Part shown: positions 18,499-28,305 of the stretch, in pieces
Numbering within the stretch: the stretch's first letter is position 1
Layout: each line of letters starts with the position of its first letter
NCBI RefSeq assembly: GCF_019049625.1
Contig: NZ_JAFMOY010000122.1
Location: 62,001 to 126,000 of the forward strand
Direction: 5' to 3'
From: Rahnella ecdela
Lineage (GTDB): Bacteria; Pseudomonadota; Gammaproteobacteria; Enterobacterales; Enterobacteriaceae
Length of the DNA: 64,000 bases
Translations under genes and position numbers: made by a program
The notes under the pieces: generated by a model
Told to the model about the DNA's origin: nothing
Databases searched by the model: none
Seen by the model: only the letters and a program-made list of their open reading frames with translations

Positions 18499-19784
18499 AG
18501 CGCCTGAATCTGTTAAATGCGCTGGTTTCCGCTTTCGTGCTGCTGGTACTGGCGGCGTTCATCATGGGATTGCAGCTGAGCCTCGATGGCACCAAGCTGG
18601 TGGTCAACGGTGCCGGTGAAGTGCGCTGGATGTGGATCGCCATCGGCTGCGCCATCGTCTTTGTGTTCCAGCTGTTCCGCCCGTTGGTCAGCAGCAGCCT
18701 GAAAAAAGTCTCCGGACCGGGTTGGGTTTTGCCAAGCTTTGACGGCTCAACCCCGAAACAAAAACTGCTGGCGCTGGTGCTGATTATCGCCGCTATCGCC
18801 TGGCCGTTTATCGTCTCGCGCGGTACGGTGGATATTGCCACGCTGACGCTCATCTACATCATGCTGGGTCTCGGCCTGAACGTGGTGGTCGGTCTGTCCG
18901 GCCTCCTGGTGCTGGGCTACGGCGGTTTTTACGCCATCGGTGCTTACACTTACGCGCTGCTCAATCACTACTACGGTATCGGTTTCTGGGAAGCGTTACC
19001 GCTGGCCGGATTGGTCTCTGCGGCGTTTGGTTTCCTGCTCGGGTTCCCGGTTCTACGATTGCGGGGTGACTATCTGGCGATTGTGACGCTCGGCTTCGGC
19101 GAAATCGTGCGTATCCTGCTGCTCAACAATACCGAACTGACCGGCGGGCCGAACGGCATCAGCCAAATCCCGAAACCGACGCTGTTCGGGCTGGAATTCA
19201 GCCGCACGCCACGCGACGGCGGCTGGGACACCTTCAGTAATTTCTTCCATGTTGCCTATGACCCAAGCGACCGCATCATTTTCCTGTACATGGTGGCGCT
19301 GCTGCTGGTGATAGCCACCTTGTTCATCATCAACCGTTTGCTGCGTATGCCGCTGGGCCGTGCGTGGGAAGCGCTGCGTGAAGATGAAATTGCGTGTCGT
19401 TCTCTGGGTCTGAATCCGACCCGCATCAAACTGACCGCGTTCACCATCAGCGCCGCGTTTGCCGGTTTCGCCGGTACGTTGTTCGCCGCGCGTCAGGGCT
19501 TTGTCAGCCCGGAATCCTTCACCTTTGCGGAGTCCGCTTTCGTGCTGGCTATCGTGGTGCTCGGCGGGATGGGTTCGCAGTTTGCAGTGATTCTGGCGGC
19601 AATTTTGCTGGTGGTCTCCCGAGAGCTGATGCGTGATCTTAACGAATACAGCATGTTAATGCTCGGTGCGTTAATGGTGCTGATGATGATCTGGCGTCCG
19701 CAGGGCTTATTGCCTATGAAACGCGTCCATCTCAAACTGAAGTTGTCTAAGAAACAAATCGCGGATCAGGGGGAACAGGCATGA
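18495..19784 (+). CDS. livM: Branched-chain amino acid ABC transporter permease LivM
   Basis: Second permease (429 aa) of the LIV system, with an N-terminal extension of about 90 residues before the conserved permease core ([20 protein letters not shown]). The coupling loop is [18 protein letters not shown]. The length is close to E. coli LivM. It overlaps livH and livG by 4 bp each (ATGA), implying coupled translation of the complex. Confidence 0.96.
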   Translation: MKRLNLLNALVSAFVLLVLAAFIMGLQLSLDGTKLVVNGAGEVRWMWIAIGCAIVFVFQLFRPLVSSSLKKVSGPGWVLPSFDGSTPKQKLLALVLIIAAIAWPFIVSRGTVDIATLTLIYIMLGLGLNVVVGLSGLLVLGYGGFYAIGAYTYALLNHYYGIGFWEALPLAGLVSAAFGFLLGFPVLRLRGDYLAIVTLGFGEIVRILLLNNTELTGGPNGISQIPKPTLFGLEFSRTPRDGGWDTFSNFFHVAYDPSDRIIFLYMVALLLVIATLFIINRLLRMPLGRAWEALREDEIACRSLGLNPTRIKLTAFTISAAFAGFAGTLFAARQGFVSPESFTFAESAFVLAIVVLGGMGSQFAVILAAILLVVSRELMRDLNEYSMLMLGALMVLMMIWRPQGLLPMKRVHLKLKLSKKQIADQGEQA

Positions 19785-20551
19785 GTACGCAACCTCTGTT
19801 AGCGGTTGAAGGTTTGATGATGCGTTTTGGCGGCCTGCTGGCGGTCAATAACGTGGCGCTGAATCTCAACCAGGGCGAAATTGTGTCGCTGATCGGCCCG
19901 AATGGTGCCGGTAAAACCACGGTGTTTAACTGTCTGACCGGTTTCTATAAACCGAGCGGTGGCACCATTAAACTGCGCGACCAGCATCTTGAAGGCCTAC
20001 CGGGGCAGAAAATTGCCCGTATGGGCGTGGTGCGCACCTTCCAGCACGTGCGTCTGTTCCGCGAAATGACGGTGATTGAAAACTTGCTGGTCGCCCAGCA
20101 TCAGCACCTGAAAAGTGGTGTGCTGGCCGGTCTGTTTAAGACGCCGGGATTCCGTCGCGCTGAAGCGGATGCGCTCGATCGTGCCGCCGACTGGCTGGAG
20201 CGTGTCGGATTACTCGAGCTGGCTAACCGTCAGGCGGGGAATCTGGCTTATGGCCAGCAACGTCGTCTGGAAATTGTGCGCTGTATGGTGACGCGTCCGG
20301 AAATCCTCATGCTCGACGAACCGGCAGCCGGTCTGAACCCGCGTGAAACCGAAGAGCTGAACCAGCTGATCGCCGAACTGCGTAACCAGCACAACGTCTC
20401 AGTGCTGCTGATTGAGCACGACATGAAACTGGTGATGGGCATTTCTGACCGCATCTACGTGGTGAACCAGGGCACGCCGCTGGCGCAGGGCACACCGGCT
20501 GAAATTCGCAATAATCCTGACGTGATCCGTGCCTATCTGGGCGAAAGTTAA
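19781..20551 (+). CDS. livG: Branched-chain amino acid ABC transporter ATPase LivG
   Basis: ATP-binding subunit (256 aa). Walker [10 protein letters not shown] is at about residues 41-49. The signature region is the family-typical [10 protein letters not shown] rather than the common LSGGQ. Walker B is [13 protein letters not shown], followed by LLIEHDM with the switch histidine. It pairs with LivF on LivHM. The ATGA overlap with livM and the 21-bp gap to livF (for the ATG start) place both in one operon. Confidence 0.96.
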   Translation: MSTQPLLAVEGLMMRFGGLLAVNNVALNLNQGEIVSLIGPNGAGKTTVFNCLTGFYKPSGGTIKLRDQHLEGLPGQKIARMGVVRTFQHVRLFREMTVIENLLVAQHQHLKSGVLAGLFKTPGFRRAEADALDRAADWLERVGLLELANRQAGNLAYGQQRRLEIVRCMVTRPEILMLDEPAAGLNPRETEELNQLIAELRNQHNVSVLLIEHDMKLVMGISDRIYVVNQGTPLAQGTPAEIRNNPDVIRAYLGES

Positions 20552-20572
20552 TGGGTGAAGGGACAGAACAAG

Positions 20573-21274
20573 ATGTTGTCATTTAATCAGGTATCCGCCC
20601 ATTACGGCAAAATTCAGGCGCTGCACGAAGTCAGTCTGAGCATTAATAAAGGCGAAATCGTCACGCTGATCGGCGCGAACGGCGCGGGTAAAACCACGCT
20701 GCTCGGCAGTTTATGTGGCGAACCGCGTGCGACGAATGGCTCGATCATTTTCGAAGGGCAGGACATCACGCAGTGGCAGACCGCCAAAATCATGCGTGGC
20801 GATATCGCGATTGTGCCGGAAGCCCGCCGCGTGTTTTCACGTATGACGGTAGAAGAGAATTTGGCGATGGGCGGTTTCTTTGCCACGCGCGACCAGTTTC
20901 AGGAACGTCTGGAGCGCGTGTTTACGTTGTTCCCGCGCCTGAAAGAGCGCCGTATTCAGCGGTCGGGCACCATGTCCGGCGGTGAACAACAGATGCTGGC
21001 GATTGGCCGTGCGCTGATGAGTCAGCCGCGTTTGCTGTTGCTTGATGAGCCGTCGCTGGGGTTGGCGCCGATTATCATCCAGCAGATTTTCGATACCATC
21101 CAGCAACTGCGCGAAGAAGGAATGACCATCTTCCTGGTCGAGCAAAACGCCAATCAGGCGCTGAAACTCGCCGACCGCGGTTATGTGCTGGAGAACGGCC
21201 ATGTGGTGCTGGAAGATACCGGCGCGGCATTGCTGGCCAACGAAGCAGTACGTGCGGCCTATCTCGGCGCATAA
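20573..21274 (+). CDS. livF: Branched-chain amino acid ABC transporter ATPase LivF
   Basis: Second ATP-binding subunit (233 aa from ATG 20573). Walker A is GANGAGKTT, the signature MSGGEQQMLAIGRAL and Walker B LLLLDEPSLGLAP; the C-terminus ends EAVRAAYLGA. The ATG at 20573 follows AGGGA at a workable distance. An in-frame GTG at 20555 would add six residues and cannot be excluded. The liv operon ends here at a hairpin terminator. Confidence 0.95.
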   Translation: MLSFNQVSAHYGKIQALHEVSLSINKGEIVTLIGANGAGKTTLLGSLCGEPRATNGSIIFEGQDITQWQTAKIMRGDIAIVPEARRVFSRMTVEENLAMGGFFATRDQFQERLERVFTLFPRLKERRIQRSGTMSGGEQQMLAIGRALMSQPRLLLLDEPSLGLAPIIIQQIFDTIQQLREEGMTIFLVEQNANQALKLADRGYVLENGHVVLEDTGAALLANEAVRAAYLGA

Positions 21275-21311
21275 ATTGAATTCGATTTTTGAAAATCTGT
21301 GATAAATCTAT

Positions 21312-21349
21312 AAAACCGCACGGCAAGCGCTTTGCGGTTTTTATTTTGT
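21312..21349 (+). terminator. Terminator of the liv operon
   Basis: Stem AAAACCGCA (21312-21320) pairs with TGCGGTTTT (21333-21341), followed by a T-rich tract, 38 bp after the livF stop. Confidence 0.8.
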
Positions 21350-21405
21350 CTATAAATTAACATCTCTCACATTCTTATAACTTTGCACATCATCAGGAAC
21401 ATGTC

Positions 21406-22593
21406 ATGAACACAGAAGGTTTACTCGCCGCCCGTATGGTCAGGCTCAAAAGTTCGGCCATCCGGGAATTGCTGAAACACAGCAAAATGGAAGGCGTTAT
21501 CTCACTGGCAGGTGGTATTCCTTCTTCAGCGCTTTTTGATTTCGACGGACTGCGTGAAGCCACACAACTGGCGATCACCGAACAGCCGGAACATGCTTTC
21601 CAGTATGGCCTGACCGAAGGCAGTTATACGCTGCGTGAGCGTATTGCTGAGCTTTGTCGGGAACGTGGCGTGGTGGCTAGCCCTGAAGATATCGTGGTGA
21701 CCGCAGGGTCCCAGCAGGCGCTGGATCTGGTGATGCGCGCTGTGGTGGATCCGGATGATGTATTTGTGGTCGAGCGTCCAACCTATCTGGCGGCATTACA
21801 GACGCTGGAACTGGCTGAAGCCAAACTGCTTTCTGTCGGTTCTGACGGCGACGGTATGATTGTCGATGAACTGGCGGAACTGCTGAAAACGCAGAAAATC
21901 AAAGGTGTATATCTGGTTCCGACGTTCGGTAACCCGAGCGGCGTGACCCTGAGCCGTGCCCGTCGCGAGCAGCTGGTGAAACTGGCGGCACAGCATGAAT
22001 TCCTGATTGTCGAAGATGACCCGTATGGCGAACTGCGTTTCACCGATGAACGCCAGCCGACGCTGTTTGAGCTGTCCAAGTCGCTGTTCGGTCATGCCGA
22101 CAACATCATCTACACTTCGACGTTCTCCAAAATTTTGGCTCCGGGCCTGCGTCTTGGCTGGGTGATTATGCCTGACTGGTTGCTGCACAAAGTCGCGATC
22201 ATCAAACAGGCCGCCGATTTGCACGCCAGCGCGCTGTCGCAGACTATCGCTGAATATTATCTCGGTCTGGGACGTCTGCCGAAGCAGATCGAAACCATCC
22301 GTGCCGCGTATAAAAAGAAATGTCAGATCATGGCCGAACTGCTGGAGCGCGAGCTGGGCGACGTGCTGACGTTTGAATACCCGAAAGGCGGCATGTTCCT
22401 GTGGGCGCGTTTTCGCGAGCCGCGCAACTGCGCTGACTGGATGAAAAAGACGCTGGAGCAGGGCGTGGTGTTTGTGCCGGGCGAATTCTTCTATGCAGAT
22501 AACCCGGATCATTCGACCTTCCGTCTGTCCTTCGCGACCGCGACTGAAGAGCAGATGCACGAGGCGGTTGCCCGCCTGAAACGCGCGCTGTAA
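21406..22593 (+). CDS. Fold-type I PLP-dependent aminotransferase
   Basis: Class I/II aminotransferase of 395 aa, close to the 2-aminoadipate/aromatic aminotransferase-like group that is also fused in MocR regulators; no DNA-binding domain is present here. Features are SLAGGIPSSALF near residues 33-44, YGLTEGSYTLRE, VTAGSQQALD (about 101-110), TFGNPSG, EDDPYGEL with the PLP-pairing Asp, and the lysine in TFSKILAPGLRLGW. It has its own 131-bp upstream region between two terminators. The place between liv and ugp suggests amino-acid metabolism, but the substrate is unknown. Confidence 0.8.
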   Translation: MNTEGLLAARMVRLKSSAIRELLKHSKMEGVISLAGGIPSSALFDFDGLREATQLAITEQPEHAFQYGLTEGSYTLRERIAELCRERGVVASPEDIVVTAGSQQALDLVMRAVVDPDDVFVVERPTYLAALQTLELAEAKLLSVGSDGDGMIVDELAELLKTQKIKGVYLVPTFGNPSGVTLSRARREQLVKLAAQHEFLIVEDDPYGELRFTDERQPTLFELSKSLFGHADNIIYTSTFSKILAPGLRLGWVIMPDWLLHKVAIIKQAADLHASALSQTIAEYYLGLGRLPKQIETIRAAYKKKCQIMAELLERELGDVLTFEYPKGGMFLWARFREPRNCADWMKKTLEQGVVFVPGEFFYADNPDHSTFRLSFATATEEQMHEAVARLKRAL

Positions 22594-22614
22594 TCCTCTT
22601 TTTTCGGTAACCCA

Positions 22615-22650
22615 AAGGCGCATCGTTCACCAGATGCGCCTTATTTTTTG
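22615..22650 (+). terminator. Terminator after the aminotransferase gene
   Basis: Stem AAGGCGCATC (22615-22624) pairs perfectly with GATGCGCCTT (22633-22642). It is followed by ATTTTTTG, 21 bp after the stop codon. Confidence 0.88.
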
Positions 22651-22680
22651 CCATCTGTTCGTCACCTGCATTTAACGCTG

Positions 22681-22733
22681 CTGTAACTTCATTGTCATTT
22701 AACGGTTATTTTTCTGTCATTTAGCCGTGTCAT
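22681..22733 (+). promoter_or_regulatory. Pho boxes upstream of ugpB
   Basis: The stretch holds PhoB-type half-sites: CTGTAAC (22681) and TTGTCAT (22692) 11 bp apart, then CTGTCAT (22714) followed by TTAG and a looser GTGTCAT (22727). The CTGTCAT-N4 pattern with an 11-bp period is the Pho box. It fits phosphate-starvation induction of ugp, the established control in E. coli. Confidence 0.75.
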
Positions 22734-22814
22734 TTTACCTGCGATTAAAAACGTTTCTTAACTTCCATTATTTCTCTGCACTTGCAGCACACCAGCAGAA
22801 TTCAGGAGACAGGC

Positions 22815-24128
22815 ATGTTCATCAACCTCAAAAAAACGGTTATCGGCACTGCGCTGACGCTGGCTTTCAGCGCCAATGCTTTTGCTGTGACAGAAATTCC
22901 ATTCTGGCACTCTATGGACGGCGAATTAGGCAAAGAAGTGAACTCGCTGGCCGACCGTTTTAACCAGACGCACCCTGATGTCAAAATCGTGCCTGTCTAT
23001 AAAGGCAAATACGACGAAAGCCTGGCGGCCGGTATCGCGGCATACCGTACCGGTAATGCTCCGGCGATTTTGCAGGTTTATGAAGTGGGCACCGCGACCA
23101 TGATGGCCAGTAAAGCCATCAAACCAGTGTACGAAGTGTTCAGCGACGCGGGCATTAAAGAAGACGTTTCCCAGTTCGTGCCGACCGTTTCCGGTTATTA
23201 CTCTGATTCCAAAGGCCGTCTGCTGTCCCAGCCTTTCAACAGCTCCACGCCGGTGCTGTATTACAACAAAGATGCGTTCAAGAAAGCCGGTCTGAATCCG
23301 GATCAGCCGCCAAAAACCTGGCAGGACATGGCCGCGTACACCGAAAAATTGCGTGAAGCGGGTATGAAGTGTGGATACGCCAGCGGCTGGCAGGGTTGGA
23401 TCCAGATTGAAAACTTCAGCGCCTGGCACGGTCTGCCAATCGCCACCAAAAATAACGGTTTCGATGGCACTGATGCGGTTCTGGAATTCAACAAACCAGA
23501 ACAAATCAAACATATCCAGATGCTGGAAGACATGAACAAGAAAGGTGATTTCACCTATTTTGGTCGTAAGGATGAATCCACCGCCAAGTTCTACAACGAC
23601 GACTGCGCGATGACTACCGCCTCTTCCGGTTCACTGGCTGACATCCGTCAGTATTCCAAATTCAACTACGGCGTGGGCATGATGCCTTACGACGCAGACA
23701 TCAAAGGCGCGCCACAAAACGCCATCATCGGCGGTGCAAGCCTGTGGGTGATGAACGGCAAAGACAAAGACACCTACAAAGGCGTTGCCGAATTCCTGCA
23801 ATTCCTGACCACGCCGGAAATCGCGGCCGAATGGCACCAGAAAACCGGTTATCTGCCGGTGACGACTGCGGCGTATGAGCTGACCAAAAAAGAAGGCTTC
23901 TACGAGAAGAACCCAGGTTCTGACGTCGCCACGCGCCAGATGCTGAACAAGCCACCATTACCGTTCACCAAAGGCCTGCGTCTGGGCAACATGCCGCAGA
24001 TCCGTACCATTGTGGATGAAGAACTGGAAAGCGTGTGGAGCGGTAAGAAAACCGCCAAAGAAGCATTAGACACCGCTGTTCAGCGCGGGAACCTACTGTT
24101 ACGTCGCTTCGAAGCGTCAACTAAGTAA
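22815..24128 (+). CDS. ugpB: sn-Glycerol-3-phosphate ABC transporter substrate-binding protein UgpB
   Basis: Periplasmic binding protein (437 aa) for glycerol 3-phosphate and glycerophosphodiesters. The signal peptide covers residues 1-24 (cleavage after AFA). The mature part starts with [10 protein letters not shown], the ligand-pocket motif of the family. The ATG at 22815 follows AGGAGA; the frame is open 11 codons further upstream, but that form has no ribosome-binding site and would mask the signal peptide. It is the first gene of ugpBAECQ, under Pho boxes, and is followed by a strong hairpin before ugpA. Confidence 0.96.
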   Translation: MFINLKKTVIGTALTLAFSANAFAVTEIPFWHSMDGELGKEVNSLADRFNQTHPDVKIVPVYKGKYDESLAAGIAAYRTGNAPAILQVYEVGTATMMASKAIKPVYEVFSDAGIKEDVSQFVPTVSGYYSDSKGRLLSQPFNSSTPVLYYNKDAFKKAGLNPDQPPKTWQDMAAYTEKLREAGMKCGYASGWQGWIQIENFSAWHGLPIATKNNGFDGTDAVLEFNKPEQIKHIQMLEDMNKKGDFTYFGRKDESTAKFYNDDCAMTTASSGSLADIRQYSKFNYGVGMMPYDADIKGAPQNAIIGGASLWVMNGKDKDTYKGVAEFLQFLTTPEIAAEWHQKTGYLPVTTAAYELTKKEGFYEKNPGSDVATRQMLNKPPLPFTKGLRLGNMPQIRTIVDEELESVWSGKKTAKEALDTAVQRGNLLLRRFEASTK

Positions 24129-24133
24129 TCCTG

Positions 24134-24169
24134 TTTGGCTCCCTCCCCTGCAAAGGTGAGGGAGCCAAA
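24134..24169 (+). repeat. Stable hairpin between ugpB and ugpA
   Basis: A perfect 12-bp inverted repeat (TTTGGCTCCCTC at 24134-24145 with GAGGGAGCCAAA at 24158-24169, 12-nt loop) lies just after ugpB with no T-tract. It is probably an mRNA-stabilising or attenuating element that raises UgpB over the membrane subunits, as intercistronic structures do in other binding-protein operons. Confidence 0.75.
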
Positions 24170-24198
24170 CGCGTCATCGCATTAAAGAGTAAACCATC

Positions 24199-25086
24199 AT
24201 GAGTTCACACCGTCCCGGTTTTGGTTGCAGCTGGTTGCCCTATGCACTGGTGCTGCCGCAGCTGCTGATCACCGCGATATTCTTCCTGTGGCCTGCGGGT
24301 CAGGCGCTGTGGTATTCGGTGCAGACGCTGGATCCGTTCGGACTTTCCAGTACCTTCGCGGGAATGACTAACTTCACGCAGCTGTTTCAGGACTCGTACT
24401 ATCTCGACTCTTTCTACACCACGCTGAAATTCAGCTTTATGGTGGCGTTTATCGGGCTGGCCGTTTCGCTGTTTTTCGCGGCGCTGGTCGATCACGTGGT
24501 ACGCGGCAGCCGGATTTATCAGACGCTGATGATCCTGCCTTACGCCGTCGCGCCTGCCGTGGCCGCTGTCTTATGGATGTTTCTGTTCAGCCCCGGTCTG
24601 GGCCTGATCACCCATTTCTTAGGTTCGATTGGCTATAACTGGAATCACGCACAAAACAGCGGTCAGGCGATGTTCCTGGTGGTGCTGGCGTCGGTCTGGA
24701 AGCAAATCAGCTACAACTTTCTGTTCTTTTTAGCGGCGTTGCAGTCGATCCCTAAATCGCTGGTGGAAGCGGCGGCTATCGACGGCGCAGGGCCGGTACG
24801 TCGTTTCTTCAATCTGGTATTACCGCTGATTTCGCCGGTGAGTTTCTTCCTGCTGGTGGTCAATCTGGTGTACGCCTTCTTCGACACCTTCCCGGTGATT
24901 GATGCCGCGACAGCGGGTGGCCCGGTGCAGGCGACAACCACGCTGATTTACAAAGTCTATCGCGAAGGTTTTTCCGGTCTGGATTTATCCAGTTCCGCCG
25001 CGCAGTCCGTGATTCTGATGCTGCTGGTTTGCGGCCTGACGTTCATTCAGTTCCGCTTTGTCGAGCGTAAGGTGCGTTACCAATGA
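24199..25086 (+). CDS. ugpA: Glycerol-3-phosphate ABC transporter permease UgpA
   Basis: MalF-type inner-membrane permease (295 aa, six transmembrane helices). The EAA coupling loop is [21 protein letters not shown], which docks on UgpC. The short proline-containing N-terminus is like that of E. coli UgpA. Its 3' end overlaps ugpE by 4 bp (ATGA). Confidence 0.96.
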   Translation: MSSHRPGFGCSWLPYALVLPQLLITAIFFLWPAGQALWYSVQTLDPFGLSSTFAGMTNFTQLFQDSYYLDSFYTTLKFSFMVAFIGLAVSLFFAALVDHVVRGSRIYQTLMILPYAVAPAVAAVLWMFLFSPGLGLITHFLGSIGYNWNHAQNSGQAMFLVVLASVWKQISYNFLFFLAALQSIPKSLVEAAAIDGAGPVRRFFNLVLPLISPVSFFLLVVNLVYAFFDTFPVIDAATAGGPVQATTTLIYKVYREGFSGLDLSSSAAQSVILMLLVCGLTFIQFRFVERKVRYQ

Positions 25087-25928
25087 TTGAAAACCGCAGA
25101 GGGCTGGATATCTTCAGCCACATCATGCTGCTGCTCGGCGTGCTGGTGATTTTATTCCCGCTGTACGTCGCGTTTGTGGCGGCGTCGCTGGATAACAAAC
25201 AGATTTTCGATGTGCCGATGACGCTGATCCCGGGCACGCATTTGTGGGAAAACATCAGCACTATCTGGACGCAGGGCGCGGGCAACAACAGTCCGGCATT
25301 CGGGCGCCTGCTGATCAACAGCTTCATCATGGCGATGGTCATCACCATCGGCAAAATCTCGGTGTCGATGCTTTCGGCTTACGCGATTGTCTATTTCCGT
25401 TTTCCGCTGCGTAACCTGTTTTTCTGGCTGATTTTTATGACGCTGATGCTGCCGGTGGAAGTGCGTATTTTTCCGACTGTTCAGGTGATAGCCAATCTGC
25501 ATATGCTCGACAGTTACACCGGCCTGACGTTGCCGCTGATGGCGTCGGCGACCGCGACTTTCCTGTTCCGTCAGTTCTTTATGACCTTGCCGGATGAATT
25601 GCTGGAAGCCGCGCGTATCGACGGCGCAGGCGCGATGCGCTTTTTCTGGGACATTGTTCTGCCGCTGTCGAAAACCAATCTTGCGGCGCTGTTCGTCATC
25701 ACCTTCATCTATGGCTGGAACCAGTATCTGTGGCCGATTCTGATCACCAGCGATGCCTCCATGGGCACGGCGGTGGCGGGGATTAAAAGCATGATTTCCT
25801 CCGGTGACGGCTCGACCCAATGGAATCAGGTGATGGCGGCCATGATCCTGACCTTATTGCCACCGCTGGCGGTGGTGCTCCTGATGCAGCGCTGGTTTGT
25901 GCGCGGCCTGGTAGACAGTGAGAAGTAA
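25083..25928 (+). CDS. ugpE: Glycerol-3-phosphate ABC transporter permease UgpE
   Basis: MalG-type permease (281 aa, six transmembrane helices). The EAA loop is [21 protein letters not shown]. It forms the membrane channel with UgpA. It overlaps ugpA by 4 bp and lies 5 bp before ugpC, so the three are translated as a unit. Confidence 0.96.
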   Translation: MIENRRGLDIFSHIMLLLGVLVILFPLYVAFVAASLDNKQIFDVPMTLIPGTHLWENISTIWTQGAGNNSPAFGRLLINSFIMAMVITIGKISVSMLSAYAIVYFRFPLRNLFFWLIFMTLMLPVEVRIFPTVQVIANLHMLDSYTGLTLPLMASATATFLFRQFFMTLPDELLEAARIDGAGAMRFFWDIVLPLSKTNLAALFVITFIYGWNQYLWPILITSDASMGTAVAGIKSMISSGDGSTQWNQVMAAMILTLLPPLAVVLLMQRWFVRGLVDSEK

Positions 25929-25933
25929 CTGAA

Positions 25934-27007
25934 ATGGCAAATTTGAAATTACAGGCAGTGACCAAATCCTACGACGGCAAAAACCAGATTATCCAGAGCA
26001 TTGATCTGGACGTCGCCGACGGCGAATTTATAGTAATGGTCGGGCCTTCCGGCTGCGGAAAATCGACCCTGCTGCGCATGGTGGCCGGGCTCGAGCGCAC
26101 CACTTCCGGCGATATCTACATTAACGACCAGCGTGTGACCGAGCTGGAACCGAAAGATCGCGGCATCGCGATGGTGTTCCAGAACTACGCGCTGTATCCG
26201 CACATGAGCGTCTACGACAACATGGCGTATGGCCTGAAAATCCGCGGCTTCGGCAAAGCGCAGATCAATGACCGTGTTGAAGAAGCGGCGCGTATTCTCG
26301 AACTCGGCCCGTTGCTCAAACGCAAACCGCGCGAGCTTTCCGGTGGTCAGCGTCAGCGCGTGGCGATGGGGCGCGCCATCGTCCGTGAACCGGCGGTATT
26401 CCTGTTTGACGAACCGCTGTCTAACCTTGATGCCAAGCTGCGCGTGCAGATGCGCCTTGAGCTGCAACAGCTTCACCGGCGACTGCGCACCACCAGTTTG
26501 TACGTCACCCACGATCAGGTCGAAGCCATGACGCTGGCGCAACGCGTGATCGTGATGAATAAAGGTATCGCCGAGCAAATTGGTACGCCGTCAGAGGTTT
26601 ACCGTCGTCCCGCCAGCCTGTTTGTGGCCAGCTTTATCGGTTCTCCGGCCATGAACCTGTTGCCCGGCCAGCTGACCACCGACGGTACGTCGCTGGTGAT
26701 GGAAGGCGGTTTTGAACTGCCGCTACCGGTTCCTCGTCCGGAGTGGGGCGGTCGCGAGCTGACGGTCGGTATCCGCCCTGAACATATCCACCTGACTGAT
26801 GATATGCAAAACGGTATTCCGATGGTGCTGAATACGCTGGAACTGCTGGGCGCGGATAATCTGGCGCATGGCAAACTGGCGGGCAGCGGCGTTGTGGTTC
26901 GTTTATCGCATGAAGTATTCCCGACAGCCGGTTCGCTGTTACGCTTGGTTTTCCCGGCGAAAGCGTTACACTTTTTCGATACTGAAACCGGATTACGGAT
27001 GGAATGA
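25934..27007 (+). CDS. ugpC: Glycerol-3-phosphate ABC transporter ATPase UgpC
   Basis: MalK-type ATPase (357 aa). Walker A is GPSGCGKST (about residues 37-45), the signature [14 protein letters not shown], Walker [13 protein letters not shown] and the switch [10 protein letters not shown]. The C-terminal regulatory/OB domain begins after residue 235 and contains GIRPEHIHL. In E. coli, transport is inhibited by internal phosphate through this subunit. It overlaps ugpQ by 4 bp. Confidence 0.96.
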   Translation: MANLKLQAVTKSYDGKNQIIQSIDLDVADGEFIVMVGPSGCGKSTLLRMVAGLERTTSGDIYINDQRVTELEPKDRGIAMVFQNYALYPHMSVYDNMAYGLKIRGFGKAQINDRVEEAARILELGPLLKRKPRELSGGQRQRVAMGRAIVREPAVFLFDEPLSNLDAKLRVQMRLELQQLHRRLRTTSLYVTHDQVEAMTLAQRVIVMNKGIAEQIGTPSEVYRRPASLFVASFIGSPAMNLLPGQLTTDGTSLVMEGGFELPLPVPRPEWGGRELTVGIRPEHIHLTDDMQNGIPMVLNTLELLGADNLAHGKLAGSGVVVRLSHEVFPTAGSLLRLVFPAKALHFFDTETGLRME

Positions 27008-27750
27008 ACATGAAAGCCTGGCCTTACCCTCGCATTGTGGCGCACCGTGGCGGCGGCGCGCTGGCTCCGGAAAATACGCTGGCGGCTATTGATACGGGTG
27101 CAAAATACGGTCATACCATGATCGAGTTTGATGCCAAACTGGCGCAGGGCGGGGAAATCTTCCTGCTGCATGACGATACCCTGAACCGGACCAGTAACGG
27201 CTGGGGCGTGGCAGGTGAACTGCCGTGGGAAAAGCTCGAACAGCTTGACGCCGGTAACTGGTACAGCGCCGCGTTTAAAGGCGAGAAATTGCCGCTGCTG
27301 GCGCAGGTCGCCGAACGCTGCGCGCGTCATGACATGATGGTGAACATCGAGATCAAACCGACGACGGGTCTGAATGAAAAAACCGGCACCGATGTGGCGC
27401 TGGCAGCACGCGAGTTATGGAAAGATCACGTCGTTCCACCGCTGCTTTCCTCGTTCGAATTCGATGCACTGGTTGCTGCGAAAAAAGCGGCACCGGAATT
27501 GCCGCGTGGTTTGCTGATCGATGAATGGCACGAAGACTGGAAAGCGCTGACCGATGAACTGGAATGCGTTTCCCTGCATCTAAACCATAAATTGCTCAAC
27601 GAAGAACGCGTGCGGGCGATTAAAGACGCCGGTCTGCATATTTTGGTGTACACGGTGAATAATCCGGCGCGCGCCCGTGAATTACTGGGCTGGGGCGTGG
27701 ACTGTATTTGTACCGATAAGATTGATGTGATCGGGCCGGATTTCGTCTAG
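27004..27750 (+). CDS. ugpQ: Cytoplasmic glycerophosphodiester phosphodiesterase UgpQ
   Basis: GDPD-family enzyme (248 aa) that hydrolyses imported glycerophosphodiesters to glycerol 3-phosphate plus an alcohol. The catalytic motif [15 protein letters not shown] is at residues 14-28, and [18 protein letters not shown] supplies the metal-binding Glu/Asp and second histidine. IEIKPTTG and [11 protein letters not shown] follow. No signal peptide is present, in contrast to GlpQ. It ends the ugp operon; a hairpin (27767-27792) follows the stop. Confidence 0.95.
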   Translation: MNMKAWPYPRIVAHRGGGALAPENTLAAIDTGAKYGHTMIEFDAKLAQGGEIFLLHDDTLNRTSNGWGVAGELPWEKLEQLDAGNWYSAAFKGEKLPLLAQVAERCARHDMMVNIEIKPTTGLNEKTGTDVALAARELWKDHVVPPLLSSFEFDALVAAKKAAPELPRGLLIDEWHEDWKALTDELECVSLHLNHKLLNEERVRAIKDAGLHILVYTVNNPARARELLGWGVDCICTDKIDVIGPDFV

Positions 27751-27766
27751 AGCGAGGTAATGCGGA

Positions 27767-27792
27767 TCAGGCGCAGTGAACACCGCGCCTGA
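27767..27792. terminator. Hairpin between ugpQ and yhhA
   Basis: TCAGGCGC (27767-27774) pairs with GCGCCTGA (27785-27792) between two convergent genes. There is no strong T-tract on either strand, so termination efficiency is uncertain. Confidence 0.5.
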
Positions 27793-27800
27793 AGGGGTGA

Positions 27801-28103
27801 TTAAGGCGTTTGATTCAGTTTCTGATTCAGCGTCTGGTTATTCTGCTGGATCTGCAACCGTTGCTGATTGCTCTGGATTTGAGACTTCAGCTTCAGTTGC
27901 TGCTGTTGCTGACTGTTGAGCAGACTCTGCTCCTGCTGACGTTTCTGCATCTGCTGGTTGGTTTGCTGTTGCTGCTGCATCCGCTGTTGCGAAGGATTGT
28001 TCAGCAGCGGATCGTTCGGGTTCGGCACTTTTTCGACTGCGCTGGCGGTCTGAACGGCAAACAGCAGCGGCAGCGCGGCGAGCATTCCATATAAATATTT
28101 CAT
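27801..28103 (-). CDS. yhhA: Gln-rich secreted protein YhhA (DUF2756)
   Basis: A 100-aa protein with a Sec signal peptide (about residues 1-22, cleavage after ASA) and a mature part dominated by glutamine and asparagine, with a coiled-coil-like QQQQQ pattern. It corresponds to YhhA (DUF2756), found next to ugpQ in E. coli; the family function is unknown. It is shorter than the E. coli protein (146 aa as remembered). The start at 28103 follows GGAGG. Confidence 0.8.
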   Translation of the reverse strand: MKYLYGMLAALPLLFAVQTASAVEKVPNPNDPLLNNPSQQRMQQQQQTNQQMQKRQQEQSLLNSQQQQQLKLKSQIQSNQQRLQIQQNNQTLNQKLNQTP

Positions 28104-28212
28104 CAGTTCATCCTCCGTTTCCAGTCATACGTTAAGTGTATGCCATCGCAGCCATGTACGTGTCCTTTGAGCGCCCGTTTCCCTCAAAGCGTCGGGTTGC
28201 TCTCGTTTGCGC

Positions 28213-28257
28213 TATAATTGAACAGATGTAAACCACCTTCACGCTTCGCGGTTTCCT
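28213..28257 (+). promoter_or_regulatory. yigM promoter with candidate BirA operator
   Basis: A -10 hexamer TATAAT (28213-28218) is followed by the inverted pair TGTAAACC (28227-28234) and GGTTTCCT (28250-28257) with a 15-bp spacer. The remembered BirA operator is TTGTAAACC-N14-16-GGTTTACAA, so one half matches very well and the other partly. The position over the transcription start would allow repression when biotin is ample. The downstream gene is a biotin transporter, which makes the match more credible. Confidence 0.65.
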
Positions 28258-28305
28258 TCATTCCGTTACAATTATCCATCTTTATCATTTTAGGGCTCAA
28301 CTGCC

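Noticed and set aside
21796-22623. 275-codon minus-strand frame
   Set aside because: Antisense to the aminotransferase gene, with shadow-like composition and no ribosome-binding site.
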